A stretch of DNA of 64,000 nucleotides from Microstegium vimineum (taxonomy: Eukaryota > Streptophyta > Magnoliopsida > Poales > Poaceae). This document shows, piece by piece, positions 1-11,063 of this stretch; positions within the stretch are counted from its first letter, which is position 1, and every line of letters begins with the position of its first letter. The notes beneath the pieces were generated by a model. That model was not told the origin of the DNA, searched no databases, and was given only the letters and a program-made list of their open reading frames with translations. The stretch lies in contig CM039140.1 in the NCBI GenBank assembly GCA_022036555.1, positions 1,736,001 to 1,800,000 of the forward strand, in the 5' to 3' direction. A program made the position numbers and the translations under genes.

Positions 1-537
1 TATACAGGGGCAGCATCATGGTGTCTCCCCTCCCCTGTCACTGTTCGCCCCCTCCCCCAGTTTTCGGTTCGTGCTGCTTTGTCTGGGCCACTGCCATGCG
101 GGCCAGGCGATGTTATGGTGGTTGGATTGGTAGATGCCACCGGCGTCGCTGTAGAAGGATCCTGGCGAATTTCCAGGGATCCTGAGAGATCATGGGCATG
201 TGATAGCTACAAATACGATGTCTCTCGTTAGCATGTGGACAGCCGATCCGCTTGCCCCAGTAGCAACGGCATTTTCGTGACAGATAAGGTTCTTTTTCCG
301 CAGCAAACATGATAGATAACCTGATAACGTTTGTTTTTTTAAAAAAAAATTGGGAGGGGGGGCGGGGGGGGGGGGGGGGGGGGTGTGGGCCGACAAGGTT
401 TGAGAATTAGACATCTCTCTTTCTTCACTAAGCATAATATTTTTTTGTTGCAAATCAATATTGCCTCTTTTATTTGCAGGTTGCAAATCAACATATTGAT
501 ATGCCCTACAAGAGAACAAAATGAAACGGTTGAATAA
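1..537. other. Intergenic, no gene seen; poly-G run
   Basis: I see no supportable gene here. A pure or nearly pure G tract lies at about 356-383, inside a G-rich stretch after a short A/T tract. The short open frames on the minus strand come from that tract and encode only Pro runs. The stretch between the MITE that follows and the CLC exons (747-1026) also holds no feature I can name. Confidence 0.5.
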
Positions 538-743
538 GGGCACTCCCAGTGTAAGACTCTATCACAGAGTCCAAAACTATTTATTACCACATATTTATGA
601 TATTTTGCTGATGTGGCAGTATATTTATTGAAGAGAGAGGGTACAAAAACAAGACTTCAAGTCTTATTTAGACTCCAAGTCCATAATATTTGAGGTAATA
701 AATAGGTTTATACTCTATGATAAAGTCTGTATTGTGAGTGCCC
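538..743. mobile_element. Tourist-like MITE (PIF/Harbinger type), 206 bp
   Basis: Terminal inverted repeats start GGGCACTCCCAGTGTAAGAC on the left; the right end read on the minus strand starts GGGCACTCACAATACAGAC. The element is flanked by the trinucleotide TAA at 535-537 and 744-746, the target duplication expected of PIF/Harbinger MITEs. The interior is AT-rich and partly self-complementary, with no coding capacity. Confidence 0.75.
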
Positions 744-1026
744 TAAGTTCCTTCTCCTTGCTGTAGGAGGATGAGAAGCACACGAGAAGGCAGAAACATG
801 ACTATATGAGTGTACTGCCAGATTATTGCATGGGAACCGGCTCTTTACAACAAAAAAACAATACTGTTCAGTGATTATGTGATTTTGGGGTACTCCAGAA
901 GACAATAAAATAGGAAACCAAAAGGCCAGATGGCTGATAGCAAATATTAGACAAAAGCAACTTCGTTTTCGTACAGCTAGCTACAAGGCGACGTCAAACA
1001 AAACATGGTACTGATTGAGTGCTCCA

Positions 1027-1616
1027 TTAGTGCGACTTGTGTATATTTGGGAACAGCCCATGAATATGCTCCGGCATGAAATCGTGCCTCGTCAGGATTC
1101 CAACAATTGGAGGTCTCTGTAGTTTAGAACAATAAAGGAATTAGCAATCAGATCGAGTTTATCACAAAGAAAAAGGTGAAGGTTATATTGCAACATGAAC
1201 TTCATATCATGTCAAAAGAATGGGCAGCACTCAAAATATTTGATCTCTAGAGCAAGATTCGGAGAATGAGAGCTCACCCCTGGGGTCTTTGGCACAACGA
1301 GCAGGTGCCTTAGTCCCAGTGCCCGGAAAAGGACGGCGGCCTTTGCAAGTGACATGGTCTCAACCACCGTGTACGGCGATGTATTTGTGATTGGATGGAG
1401 ATCGACGTACATGTCCATTTCCTCATCAGTGAAATCCAGGTCCTCAATCTTCAGGCCTTTTCCTGAACCGGGCTTGGCAAAATCGAAGGCACCAAACCTT
1501 TGCAGCACGAAGCTACCGCTGGTCTTCATCTTCTCTTTCATGAAGCCCTTGCCTTTCAGCAAGACCAGCAGATGGGACCTAAGCACAAGCCAAACAAGTT
1601 CTGGGGCCTCTGATAG
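1027..1616 (-). pseudogene. CLC-type chloride/anion channel, 3' end fragment (CBS region)
   Basis: Two exons on the minus strand encode the C-terminal cytosolic CBS region of a plant CLC anion channel/exchanger of the vacuolar CLC-c type. The upstream exon (about 1616 down to 1278) reads LRSHLLVLLKGKGF, then KGLKIEDLDF and YVDLHPITNTSPYTV, and ends at ...VVPKTPG with a GT donor. The last exon (1116-1027) follows a CTACAG acceptor and reads RPPIVGILTRHDFMPEH to a TAA stop. These are signature segments of the second CBS domain. The membrane domain and everything upstream are missing: similarity stops at about 1605-1616, where a copia fragment on the other strand begins. The splice sites and this frame are intact, so it is a clean truncation rather than slow decay. 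I infer a pseudogene because no promoter or N-terminal part is present in the window. Confidence 0.85.
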
Positions 1617-2215
1617 AGGCGCCCACCGCCGAGCATCTGGTCGCCGTCAAAAGGGTGCTCAGGTATGTGGCCGGCACATTGCAGTTTTGTTGCTGCTATA
1701 GGAGGATGCAAGAGGCTCAGCTCGTCGGCTACAGCGACAGCGACTTGGCCGATGACATCGACACCCGCAAGAGCACCACCGGAGTCGTTTTCTTCCTCGG
1801 AGGGAACGTGATCACCTGGCAGTCACAGAAGCAGCGCGTCGTGGCCTTGTCATCCTGCGAGGCAGAGTACATTGCCGGGGCCACGGCCGTGTGCCAAGGT
1901 GTCTGGCTCGCCTGTTTTCTGGCCGAGCTCAAGGGAGAAGAGGCGGGCACCTTCTCACTGAAGATCGACAACCAGTCCGCCGTCGTGGTCAGCAAGAATC
2001 CTGTGTTCCACGACCGAAGTAAGCATATTAATGTAAAATATCATTACATTCGAGAGTGTATCGAGGAGAACAGGGTTCAAATTCAGTCCATTGGGACGGT
2101 GGAGCAGCTGGCGGACATCTGCACCAAGGCACTGGGGCGTGAACGCTTCTGTGAACTGCGCTCCAAACTTGGTGTTCTTCATGTAAAGCAAGCACACTAG
2201 GAGTAGGAGGAGAAT
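1617..2215 (+). pseudogene. Ty1/copia pol fragment: RNase H and polypurine tract
   Basis: The frame starting near 1619 reads EAPTAEHLVAVKRVLRY, then the RNase H core VGYSDSDLADDIDTRKSTTG, SSCEAEYIA (catalytic Glu region), KIDNQSAV and EQLADICTKALGRERF, ending at the stop at 2198-2200. These are standard 3'-pol motifs of copia elements. A purine-rich tract at about 2199-2213 (GGAGTAGGAGGAG) is the likely plus-strand primer and directly precedes the LTR. Gag, protease, integrase and reverse transcriptase are absent. The left edge lies against the CLC fragment with no target duplication visible, so the element was truncated by a rearrangement. Confidence 0.85.
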
Positions 2216-2566
2216 TGTTGGATACTCCTATGTGCTATAGATAGGCAGCATGTTTTTCGTTCACTCGATTATGCATGCGCACAGACACTAACTTGTGGTG
2301 ATCGTGCGCCAGGTTTAGGAGTAGTTAGACATGCAGCCATGGCCGGACGTCGTGCATGCGTGGGGATGGACGCGCACCTCTCTCGCGTCGTGCGCGCCAT
2401 GGGCGGCATGATCAGTTTGTATTCCTTTATATATCAAATATATGCATCAGAAAACGTTGCGCTTTGCAACACAAAATTCCCTGTGTCCAGTTCATTTTCT
2501 TCTTGTTCATCCACCTCGCCACACAGCAGCTCGCCGCCGGCGTAAACCGCCGTCTGGTGACCAACA
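2216..2566 (+). repeat. 3' LTR of the truncated copia element, 351 bp
   Basis: It begins TGTTGG right after the polypurine tract and ends CCAACA, giving the perfect terminal inverted repeat and TG...CA ends of a copia LTR. A TATA-like stretch TTTATATATC lies at 2426-2435. The LTR ends 170 bp before the start codon of the Sec61-like gene on the same strand. No 5' LTR partner is present. Confidence 0.85.
2426..2435 (+). promoter_or_regulatory. TATA-like box inside the copia LTR
   Basis: TTTATATATC sits in the 3' half of the LTR, in the usual place for a copia LTR core promoter. It points towards the Sec61-like gene, about 300 bp upstream of its ATG, so it could act as that gene's promoter. This is inferred from position only. 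Confidence 0.4.
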
Positions 2567-2736
2567 TTTTTAGTAGTTAAATAACTCTATGATTTTAGGA
2601 AGAAAAACAATCTAATCGCTCCTTATTTTCCTGCTTCAATATTACCAATCTGCTGCACTTGATACTCGATTTCTCGGCATGACACAGGTACTAGTAATCT
2701 AGCTAGTTTCTAGATCTGTTGCATTAGGTTTAAAAA

Positions 2737-5700
2737 ATGCCAGATCGTAGACTGGAGCTGTCGGATCTTACTCGGACGCTGGTGGGAGTCTTGCCTGAGG
2801 TCCAGAACCCCAGTGGCGAGATCTCTATCCGTCAAAAGGCAGCTTACACGGTTGCTTCGCTCGTCATCTTCCTTGTTGGCAGCAATCTGCCTTTGTACGG
2901 GGTTCGTCACTCGTCGCCCCCCAATCCACTATACTGGATGCAGACGGCCGCATCCAACTGCGACTCCATCATGGCTGCCGGGATTTTGTACCTCATGATG
3001 TCCGAGTCGTTGCTTTACTTCCTGCTGCGGGTCAAGATTATTAAGTTGGGCTACCGCACCCCTGAGGATCAGATGCTCCTGTGAGTACTAATACCTTACT
3101 CCAGTCCAACTATGTATGTAACTAACATCAGCTACCTTTATCTGTTTGTTGATCTCTTATGAACTTGAGATTCCAATATGTTTCTTTTCCTTAATAATAA
3201 TACGGTTCCGTGGTACTGTATATATGCCCGTGTGAATTAGTAATTGAAGTTGTAGTTTGCCCTTTTTGGGATCTTGCTGATGTTTGGGATCAGATGGACT
3301 ATTGAGTTATAGCTTTGTTTTATGCTGATGCTCAAGGCTACTTGATGTCTTGTTCTCAATTTGTCTGCTTTTTTTTTGCCCTAATAATATATTTAATCTG
3401 GCAGAGAAAACTAATATTAATTTAACAGGAATGGGGTGCAGAAGTTGTTTGGGATACTTTTTGCCGCTGCTATCCCAGTCTGCAGTGTGCTAATTTCAGG
3501 AAAACATAGCACCGGGCAGGCAATTCTGGTCGTGCTCCAGCTTTTCTTTGGAGGTGTGGTTGTCATTTATCTTGATGAGCTTGTTAGAAAGGGATATGGG
3601 TTTCTACCAAGTATCCCTTTATTCACTGCCACCAACATTTGGTAAGACCATAAATTCTAATACCATACTTCTCCATTCATTTTTATAGGGTGTGAAAATT
3701 AGGATGGTATGGCTAACAATTAGTCCAATTATGTGCATATTTTAATTTACAAAAGCTGCAACAATAAATTCATACTTCAACGTGCTTTTAGTATGGTATC
3801 AAACTATCAATTTTGCAACAACTAATAATATATTGCAATAGAATGTAATTGACCTTTGAGCCGTCTATTGGAAACTTTTCAAATAAATTTGCCTTAAAAA
3901 TGAACAGGAGTACACAAAAGAAAAGTGCACTATATATAGTTAGGTTCTTCACTCCCTGCATCAAGCCCATCAATTCAAATAGTTTTCTTGGTTTTATACT
4001 CTGGAGCAGTGTTCAAAAAGGCGTTCCTAGGCGCTTGCCTATGCGCGGCTAGGGGGGGTAGGCGGTAGGCGTTTGGCCCCCAGATCCAGGGCTGCCGTCG
4101 GCGGAGAAGAAGACTAGGGCGCCGGCGGCGGAGAGGAAGACTGGGGCGCCGGCAGAGGAGGCTCGAACAGCAGTAAGATGAGGGAGAGACATGGATAAAG
4201 GGTGGCGGCAGAGGCAGCAGGCACGGCTGGGGAAGAGGCAGGCCAAGCAATCGCGAGGCCGGGAGGAGGTGAGCACCGGCGCAGCAGGAAGGAGGGCAGG
4301 CAGGCGACTGCCACGGCTGGGAGAAGTCGAGGAGAAGGGGCGGCTGTGGCGGTGCAGCTGCGCCTGCGGTTGGGAGGAGTTGAGCAGAAGGGGCTGATGT
4401 GCGTTGCGGCTGGGAGTAGGAGCCGGATGAGGTTAGATCATTAGGGTTGGCTAAGGTGGGCTGGTTCTTTAATGGGCCTTTTGTCCAATTCAGGACCACT
4501 AGTCTGCTATTTTTTCTTTTCATTTCATTCTAATATCTATCCAATTAACCTTAATATGTATATGTGTAAAACTCCTAGAAAAACACCTAGGCTCGCTTAG
4601 GCTCTAGGCGGTGGGTCACCGCCTAGATAGCGCCTACCACCTAATGTAACCTTGCTCTGGAGTATTGAGTTTTTAAACATATGGTTGTTTCTTTGAGCAC
4701 TCCTCTCCAATTTTAATTTGTTCAATTGAGCATGCTACCGCTAATAAAATATATTTCCATCTTTTATAGCTAGATCATTAGAAGTATTGGTTATTGAAAT
4801 TTTAGTAAGGTAATCAACAATTGTCTACACTTGTTTCGTTTATTTCTCTCCATATGTACAAATAATCCAAATGCATAATTTTAGTTTCTTAAATACTTTG
4901 TCTCTAGTGTAGGGCACAAAGTTAAATAATTGTTATCATCATTTCTAGTTTGAATTAGCAATTCGCATCAATATAAATGTATATCCATCTCACTAATTTA
5001 TGCATTACGCATGTAAAGTGGCATATATAATTAGAGAGATTTAAATAAAAGAACTTGACCATGGGGGGAACACATGCCCCTAGATCTTGTTTTACGAGAG
5101 AGGGAGGGGGGATGTGCTTTCTAGCATACGTAGACACTAGACAGTGTCAATTGTGGCAGCACCTGATGTTGGTGGATTCATATAACAGATTGTACTCCGT
5201 TGAGGGAGGTAGTGAATGCGCTATGTTTTTTGTTTCCTTTTTCTAGGGTGTACAAATATTGCCAGTGAAAGCACTTAGTTGGGTGCACTACCATTTTTTT
5301 AACTGACTATGTTTTTCCTGTCATATTTATGATGGTAAGGAAAACAGTGCTTTTTGGTAGTGATGTTAAAGTTGTGCATTGTGATTTGACCCTTAATGGG
5401 TGGAATCATGTTCTCACAACTACACCACTCTATCAAGATGTGGATATTACATGGTTTACTCTATGAACTTGCACACATTTGAAAGCATAAACAAAAACAT
5501 ACCAATTTGCGCTGTATTACTTCCAATCTTAACGTATCATGTTTAATGATTTAATCTGCACAGCAAAAATATTTTTTGGAAGGCTTTTAGCCCCTTCATC
5601 ATAAAGTTATATGGTAGACAGTGTGTCGATCAATACGAGGAAAGCACTGCTATTTCGTCCCATATCCATCGTCTAATTGCTAATGGAGCTGATGAGTTGT

Positions 5701-6985
5701 CTGTGGTCCAAAAAGCCTTCAGCAGTCGAGACCTCCCAGACATGGCTAGTGTGCTCGCCACCTGTGTCTTCTTTCTACTTGTTCTCAACCTGCAAGGATT
5801 CCATATTGTGCTGCCAGTGAGGTCCCTTGAGGAGCCTAGGTTGCAAGTAAAGTTCACCATCAGGCTCTCCGATCCCTCCTTTGCACCCCTCCTCTTCCGG
5901 GATGGGCTGGTCTTGACCCTATACTTCATCCCAAAGGTATCATTTGCATTATTTTGGTTTACCCTATGTAGTTATTTTAGCATATCATCTGGTGGCTTGT
6001 GCAATTGCTCCAAATGTTGGAAATAGTGCAAATCCGTTGGAATGCGATCTTGAAGTTCCAAAAAAATTAGTATATCATATGTATTAAGTGCCACATGAGA
6101 CTAATTTATGTATTATCATGTTATACTGCTGTTGCTTCATATTTTGAGCGATTGAGAACTAATATGCAATATGTCCTTTTGGGCTACAATTATACAGTGG
6201 CTATACATGAAATTTGGTGAAACTAAGGTGGTCAATCTGCTGGGCAAGTGGAAGGAATCCAAGTATTTTGGGCAAGTTGTTCCAGTTAGTGGTTTTGCCT
6301 ACTACCTCACTACACCACCGACGTGAGTATACAACCATATTCGCTTAATTTTTTTAAAAAAGAAAATTGTGGGCTTAGATTTATTACTTTTACGTTACAT
6401 GTTGAAATATATTTATGGATCCAATTGAAAGTTTACTAACACAAAAGGAGATTATTTCTCCTCAAATTTAAGCTTGGCTGAGTTTGGAAGACACCCATTC
6501 CACACATTTGTCTATGCGTTCTGGCTGCTCCTGGGATGGGCTTTTCACTCAATGGTCTATTTTGAAGTTTTGACATATTCGCCACGATATGTTGCCAGGT
6601 TACTTGGGGTAAGTAAATTCAAATTATCTGAAGAATTACTATGCTTGCAACATGCATGCATGCATCTATTTCACATCGCACTATTAGTAAATTGCTTCTC
6701 CCAGTCTTATTCCCCCACGTTTCACATAGCAATATGTTCCGATTTGACTGAATGCAGGAGCGAAGTTTTATGATGGCCCAGCCCGACTCTGTTCCTCAGC
6801 GCCGATGGAGGTGCTACATCGCCACGGCAGCATTTCTCGTAGGCCTGTGCATTGGCGCACTGACGCTTTTGGCAGGCGTTGCTGGCGTTGTCGGTTCTGC
6901 CAGCGATATCATGCTCGTCGTGACTGTCTTGTACACCAGCTTTGAAGAGACTAGAGGAAGGCCAGCTGGTGCCTTTGGTTTGTGA
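2737..6985 (+). CDS. Divergent Sec61-alpha-like translocon channel subunit, 6 exons, 472 aa
   Basis: Exons are 2737-3080, 3429-3641, 5564-5936, 6198-6322, 6473-6608 and 6758-6985. All introns are GT-AG and the total (1419 bp) is an exact multiple of three. The protein matches Sec61-alpha along its whole length: LPEVQN near the N-terminus, NPLYWMQ, LNGVQKLFGI, LDELVRKGYG, ATNICKNIFWKAFSP, LQGFHIVLPVRS, VNLLGKWKES, GFAYYLTTPP, HPFHTF and CIGALTLLAG. About ten hydrophobic segments are expected, as in SecY/Sec61, which forms the protein-conducting channel of the endoplasmic reticulum. Length is that of the family (about 475 aa). The sequence is much more divergent than is normal for this very conserved protein, notably in transmembrane segment 2, the large cytosolic loops and the C-terminus. 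It could be a specialised paralogue or an early-stage pseudogene; the open frame argues for constraint. The start was chosen because the upstream bases give no longer frame and the N-terminal length matches the family. Confidence 0.85.
4007..4654. mobile_element. Non-autonomous hAT-like element, 648 bp, in intron 2 of the Sec61-like gene
   Basis: The insertion is flanked by the 8-bp duplication CTCTGGAG (3999-4006 and 4655-4662), the hallmark length for hAT. The ends form an imperfect inverted repeat: the left starts CAGTGTTCAAAAAGGCG and the right, read on the minus strand, starts CAAGGTTACATTAGG, each followed by a GTAGGCG- or CTAGGCG-rich stretch. The interior is GC-rich, unlike the AT-rich intron around it, with short direct repeats at about 4100-4152. 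Its open frames are GC-driven and resemble no transposase. Intron 2 is 1.9 kb, about a third of it this element. Confidence 0.75.
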
Positions 6986-8583
6986 GAGTTCAATACGCTC
7001 AGTCCAATACTGAAATGCATTTCTGCACTGCACCACTAATAAAGTTGTTTTGTGGTGCACCGTGGGTCTATTTTATCCGCGTAAACATATGTGGACTATG
7101 TGGCATGGCCGTGGACACTGAAATGCGGGCTCACATGTCAGTGACACGCGTCTGTTGTGCAGCAGCCAGCAGGAGCATGCAAGTGCCGCCGTCTAGGAGG
7201 CCGGTGAGGTCGTTCGTTTCCATGGATATCCCTGGGAGATGGCGGTCCATGGACATGTGCTGTTTGTTTCTACGGACGAGCTGGATATGGATATCCCTGA
7301 CAGACAAATATCCTCTTAGATGTTGGATATCCTTGCCACTAAAATTTTGCTGGACAAGCACATCCATGTTTTCTGATCTGTCATTAGTTAACAAATTAAG
7401 GTTTGTTAGTGTCTTATATTATTAATTAGTAATTATAATAGTAAAGTTAATTTTGATGAGTGCTAATATATTGATTAGTGCATGTTTTGGGTCCTAATTA
7501 GGTTAGTATTGGTGCTAATTAACATATTTATTTGTAACTAGTGATATCATGATAAATATAATGTTAGTGCATATTAATTAGTGCAAAGTAATTGCTATTA
7601 ATTTTAAATAAAATATATAATTAAAACTATTCTTGTCCCATCTACTTATATACATTAAACCAAGCAGAAAAATGTCTCGCAGTATCCAAATTAACCAAAC
7701 AGGTATCATGGATAGAGCTATTCACAAATCCATGGATGGTCATATTTCATCCAACTTTGTCCTCAAACGAAACACACCTTTAGTCATTAGCAGCACAGCG
7801 TGCCGGGTCCCCCCACAAAGCAGCCGTGCGAGGAAGCCGCCGATGCGTAGGCCAAGCTCCTCCTAGATGGCCCTGATGGCCCGATGTGCTACCCGACGTC
7901 ATTATGACCTTGTTTGGTTGGTGTGACTAGTTACTTATTAGTTCCCAAAAGTACCTCTTGAGCAACTTCTAATAAATCTTATCTTTATGGGCTTATTGGG
8001 ACTAATACGCCCCATCTATTTGGTTTTCAGGGACTTATCAAGACTAATAAGTATCTACTTTTTGGCAACCGGGCATATGACTCGCTACGGGTCCGTTCGG
8101 CCAAGAACGACGCTGTCTGTAGGCAACTGGCCACCGCCGGCCAACGGCCAATCGGCTATTCCCCACACGGCAGCTGCCATGAACGCCATCAGGCGAATCG
8201 ATCCGTCGTCTCATGCTCCAGAAACAAGAACTCAGCCACATCGAGGCTGTCCACAAAGTTTCAAACAACTAGCCGGCAGGCCGGACAACAGGACAAGCAA
8301 TGAAGCAAGAAAACCAAAAGGTGCAGGGGTATTGATCTAAGAGAAAACCTCTGATATATAGCACAGTATTCCAGCCCTTAAAATTGGATCAGTTGAGGGC
8401 TTGTGGTGGTCAGTGATACGTATCAGGGTTGTTACAGTGGATCAGTGATAGGCCTCAGTCGCCCAGCTGAGGGCCCGCGGGCCTGCCGGCTGTGCTTCGG
8501 ACTGTTTGGCATGGCTGTGACAGGCTGCCGGCCCAGTTTCGATTTGCTCCCTTCCGAACCTGGGCCAATCTTGGTCTCTGTTA
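6986..8583. other. Intergenic, no gene recognised
   Basis: This starts with the 3' flank of the Sec61-like gene. A stretch at about 7200-7790 repeats the motif GGATATCC and has weakly complementary ends (CTGTTTGTTTC near 7262 and AAACGAAACACACC near 7770), which might be a degenerate MITE. Its core is AT-rich. At 8090-8340 a GC-rich open frame has no recognisable domain. Confidence 0.35.
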
Positions 8584-9498
8584 GGAAAAAGTCTATTTTA
8601 TATCCCTGAAGAATTGTCGAAGTTTATTTTTTACCTCTAAACTTTAAAACCGGACAAATCACTCCATAAACTTTGAAAACCGTTCGTTTTACCCCTCCGC
8701 TGGTTATAAGTTGTTTCAAAGGTGGTTTTGAGTTTTTCTTTTTAATTTTTTTGGTAGAAACTTTGAAAAATCATAATAAATCATAGAAAAATCATAAAAT
8801 ACAAAATCAAAATTTGTTAGACTACACATGACGAGATCTACAGAATAAACATATAATATTATATGCCTTAGAATAATTTTTTTCTATAGTTTTAAATCTA
8901 TGTTTTCCTGTAATTAATTCATAACTACATTTTCTATGCTCCAATTGTGGTGAAATTTTAATGGTGTGCTAATAATTGTATTATTGAATTGTAGTAAAAA
9001 TTTCATACTAGTTGGATCTTTGTATAATGTAGTTATCCATTTATTTAATTTCAACATACAAGATCCAACTAGTATGAAATTTTTACTACAGTTCAATAAT
9101 ACAATAATTAGCACACCATAAAAATTTCACCATAATTTGAGCATAGGAAATATAGTTATGAATAAATTACATATAATCATAGATTTAAAACTATAGCAAA
9201 AAAGTTATTCTAAAGCTTATCATATTATATGTTTATTTTTGTAGATCTCGTCATGTAGAGTCCAACCAAATTGGATTTTGTATTTTACGATATTTTTATA
9301 TTTTATTATGATTTTCCAAATTTTCTATAAAAAAATTAAAAAAGAAAAACCTAAAACCACCTTTGAAACTGCTTATAGCCAGCGGAGGGAGGTTAAACAA
9401 ACGGTTTTAAAAGTTTAGGGAGTGATTTATCCAGTTTTAAAGTTAGGAGTGAAAAGTGAACTTCGACAATAGTTGAGGGTTGTAAATGGATTTTTTCC
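8584..9498. mobile_element. Mutator-like foldback element, 915 bp, long inverted arms
   Basis: Two arms of over 400 bp are near reverse complements, meeting at about 9040. The right end read on the minus strand follows the left end base by base, including CGAAGTT, CCGTTYGTTT, CAAAGGTGGTTTT and the inner GATCCAACTAGTATG. A 9-bp near-duplication flanks it: TCTCTGTTA at 8575-8583 and TCTATGTTA at 9499-9507 (8 of 9 identical), the size made by Mutator-type elements. It has no coding capacity. If transcribed it would form a long hairpin. Confidence 0.75.
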
Positions 9499-9507
9499 TC
9501 TATGTTA

Positions 9508-10373
9508 TGATATGCGCCTATTTTCTTCTTCGTCGTCGTCGTCTTGTTTTTCTGGGCCTGGAGCTGGAGGCTTCGGTTTGCATGTCAAAGTTGCTATAAA
9601 CAGCCAGCTCAACTTCCTCTAAAAAAAAGTTAGAGGCACGGACATGTCAGACACCAGGGACATCTCGGCGTCTGACGGAGCGCCGAGCGCCCACGTGCGC
9701 CTCAAGAGTCAAGAACCTGTCCCCGCCCGACAGTCCACTTCAGTTTGATGCTTTCAAACTTCAAAACAATTATTTTGTCCTCTTTTTGTTCTTGAAAGCA
9801 AAGTATTTGAAATTCCGCCATTATGTTTTTCTTCTTTTCAGTTCTTTGTGCAGTACTAGACTACTAGTAACAGCAGAACTCGTTAGTAAAAAACTCAGAT
9901 CTTTCAGGCTTGAGTTACCCAACAGCTCTCTGTGGTTGCCTATTCGTTTCTTCACCAAAATTCCATCAGTTTGTGACATAATAATCAGGAGAATAGTTTA
10001 AAATACAGCTTGTTTCTGCATGAAAAATAAAACAAATATCCTTTTGCTCCAAATTATAGATCGTTTGATTTTTTTTATTCTAAATTTAACCACTCGTCTT
10101 ATTAAAAATTTTCGTGTAAACATAGTTAAATTTAGTCGTCTTATTAAAATTTTTTGTGTAAACATAGTTAAATTTAAATTATTTTTAAAAAACGTGAGCT
10201 ATTGGATGGACATCGGCTGGGGACCGATGGCACTATGGCAGCCAACCTGAGCTATTGGATGCCCCGTGGCCCGTGGCCGTCGCTGCCCGCGCCGTGCAAA
10301 TCTTCTACTTTGCCGTCCGCCTAATGCTCGTACTCGGCGTTGTCAGCACTCACTGTCACACTCCGGCGAGTAA
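9508..10373. other. Intergenic; 39-bp tandem duplication
   Basis: No gene is seen. At about 10095-10172 a 39-bp unit beginning CGTCTTATTAAAA and containing GTGTAAACATAGTTAAATTT occurs twice in tandem with few differences. The surrounding AT-rich DNA (about 10030-10190) resembles a decayed Stowaway-type MITE, but no TA-flanked ends could be fixed. Confidence 0.4.
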
Positions 10374-10682
10374 GCGCATGTTTGGTATAGCAGCTTTATG
10401 AAGCTATTATAAACTGTTTTTTTATCAAATATCTTTTTTCAAAATAGCTTCACTTATAAAGTTATTTTTTCTTACTCTCTCACAAAAATATGAAGTGGTA
10501 TGAAACTAAAAATAGTAGTTTATCATAGCTCTCTCCTCCCTTTCTCCATCATATTCATGAATAAAATTATTGGTGAAGCTATTTTGTTAAATACTTTTTT
10601 CAAAATAGCTTAGCTTCACCTAAATTATAAATCTATTTTTAAAAAAACAACTTCACTAATGAAAGGTATACCAAACATGTCC
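10374..10682. mobile_element. Tourist-like MITE, 309 bp
   Basis: The left end is GCGCATGTTTGGTATAGC; the right end on the minus strand is GGACATGTTTGGTATACC. TAA flanks both sides (10371-10373 and 10683-10685), as expected for PIF/Harbinger MITEs. The inner arms are also partly complementary. Confidence 0.75.
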
Positions 10683-10685
10683 TAA

Positions 10686-11063
10686 TCCTCACCGTCGATG
10701 GCTATCATCCCCAATGCCGCCGCTGTACTGGAATCCCACAAGTTAATCACAGTGCGGCATGAGCACTGCTTATTCGATATATAAATATGAATATTATTTA
10801 TTAAAATATAGTCAAACAAAATAAAATACTTTAATCGATACATATATATTGTTTTGGATCTATCATAGTTATATTATTTTCGAGACAGATATAATAATTT
10901 ATAATAGAAACAATATCCAAACATTAGTTTAAATTGGGCAAGGAAAACGGAGGAACACGGAAATTTGCTGACGTTGCAAACTTCTTATCCTGCCACCATA
11001 CAATCCCCGCCCCACGATCGGCCGCCGTCTCTCACCTCCGCTCCCCTTCCCTGCCCTGCCCCC
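10686..11063. other. Upstream region of the 181-aa gene
   Basis: The first 240 bp are AT-rich. From about 10980 the sequence turns C-rich and looks like a grass 5' untranslated leader. No clear TATA box was found. Confidence 0.3.

Noticed and set aside
4049..4523. Open frames of 60-180 codons on both strands
   Set aside because: They are GC-driven frames within the hAT-type insertion with no recognisable domain.
7200..7790. Possible MITE with GGATATCC words
   Set aside because: The ends pair only weakly and no target duplication was found, so no element is called.
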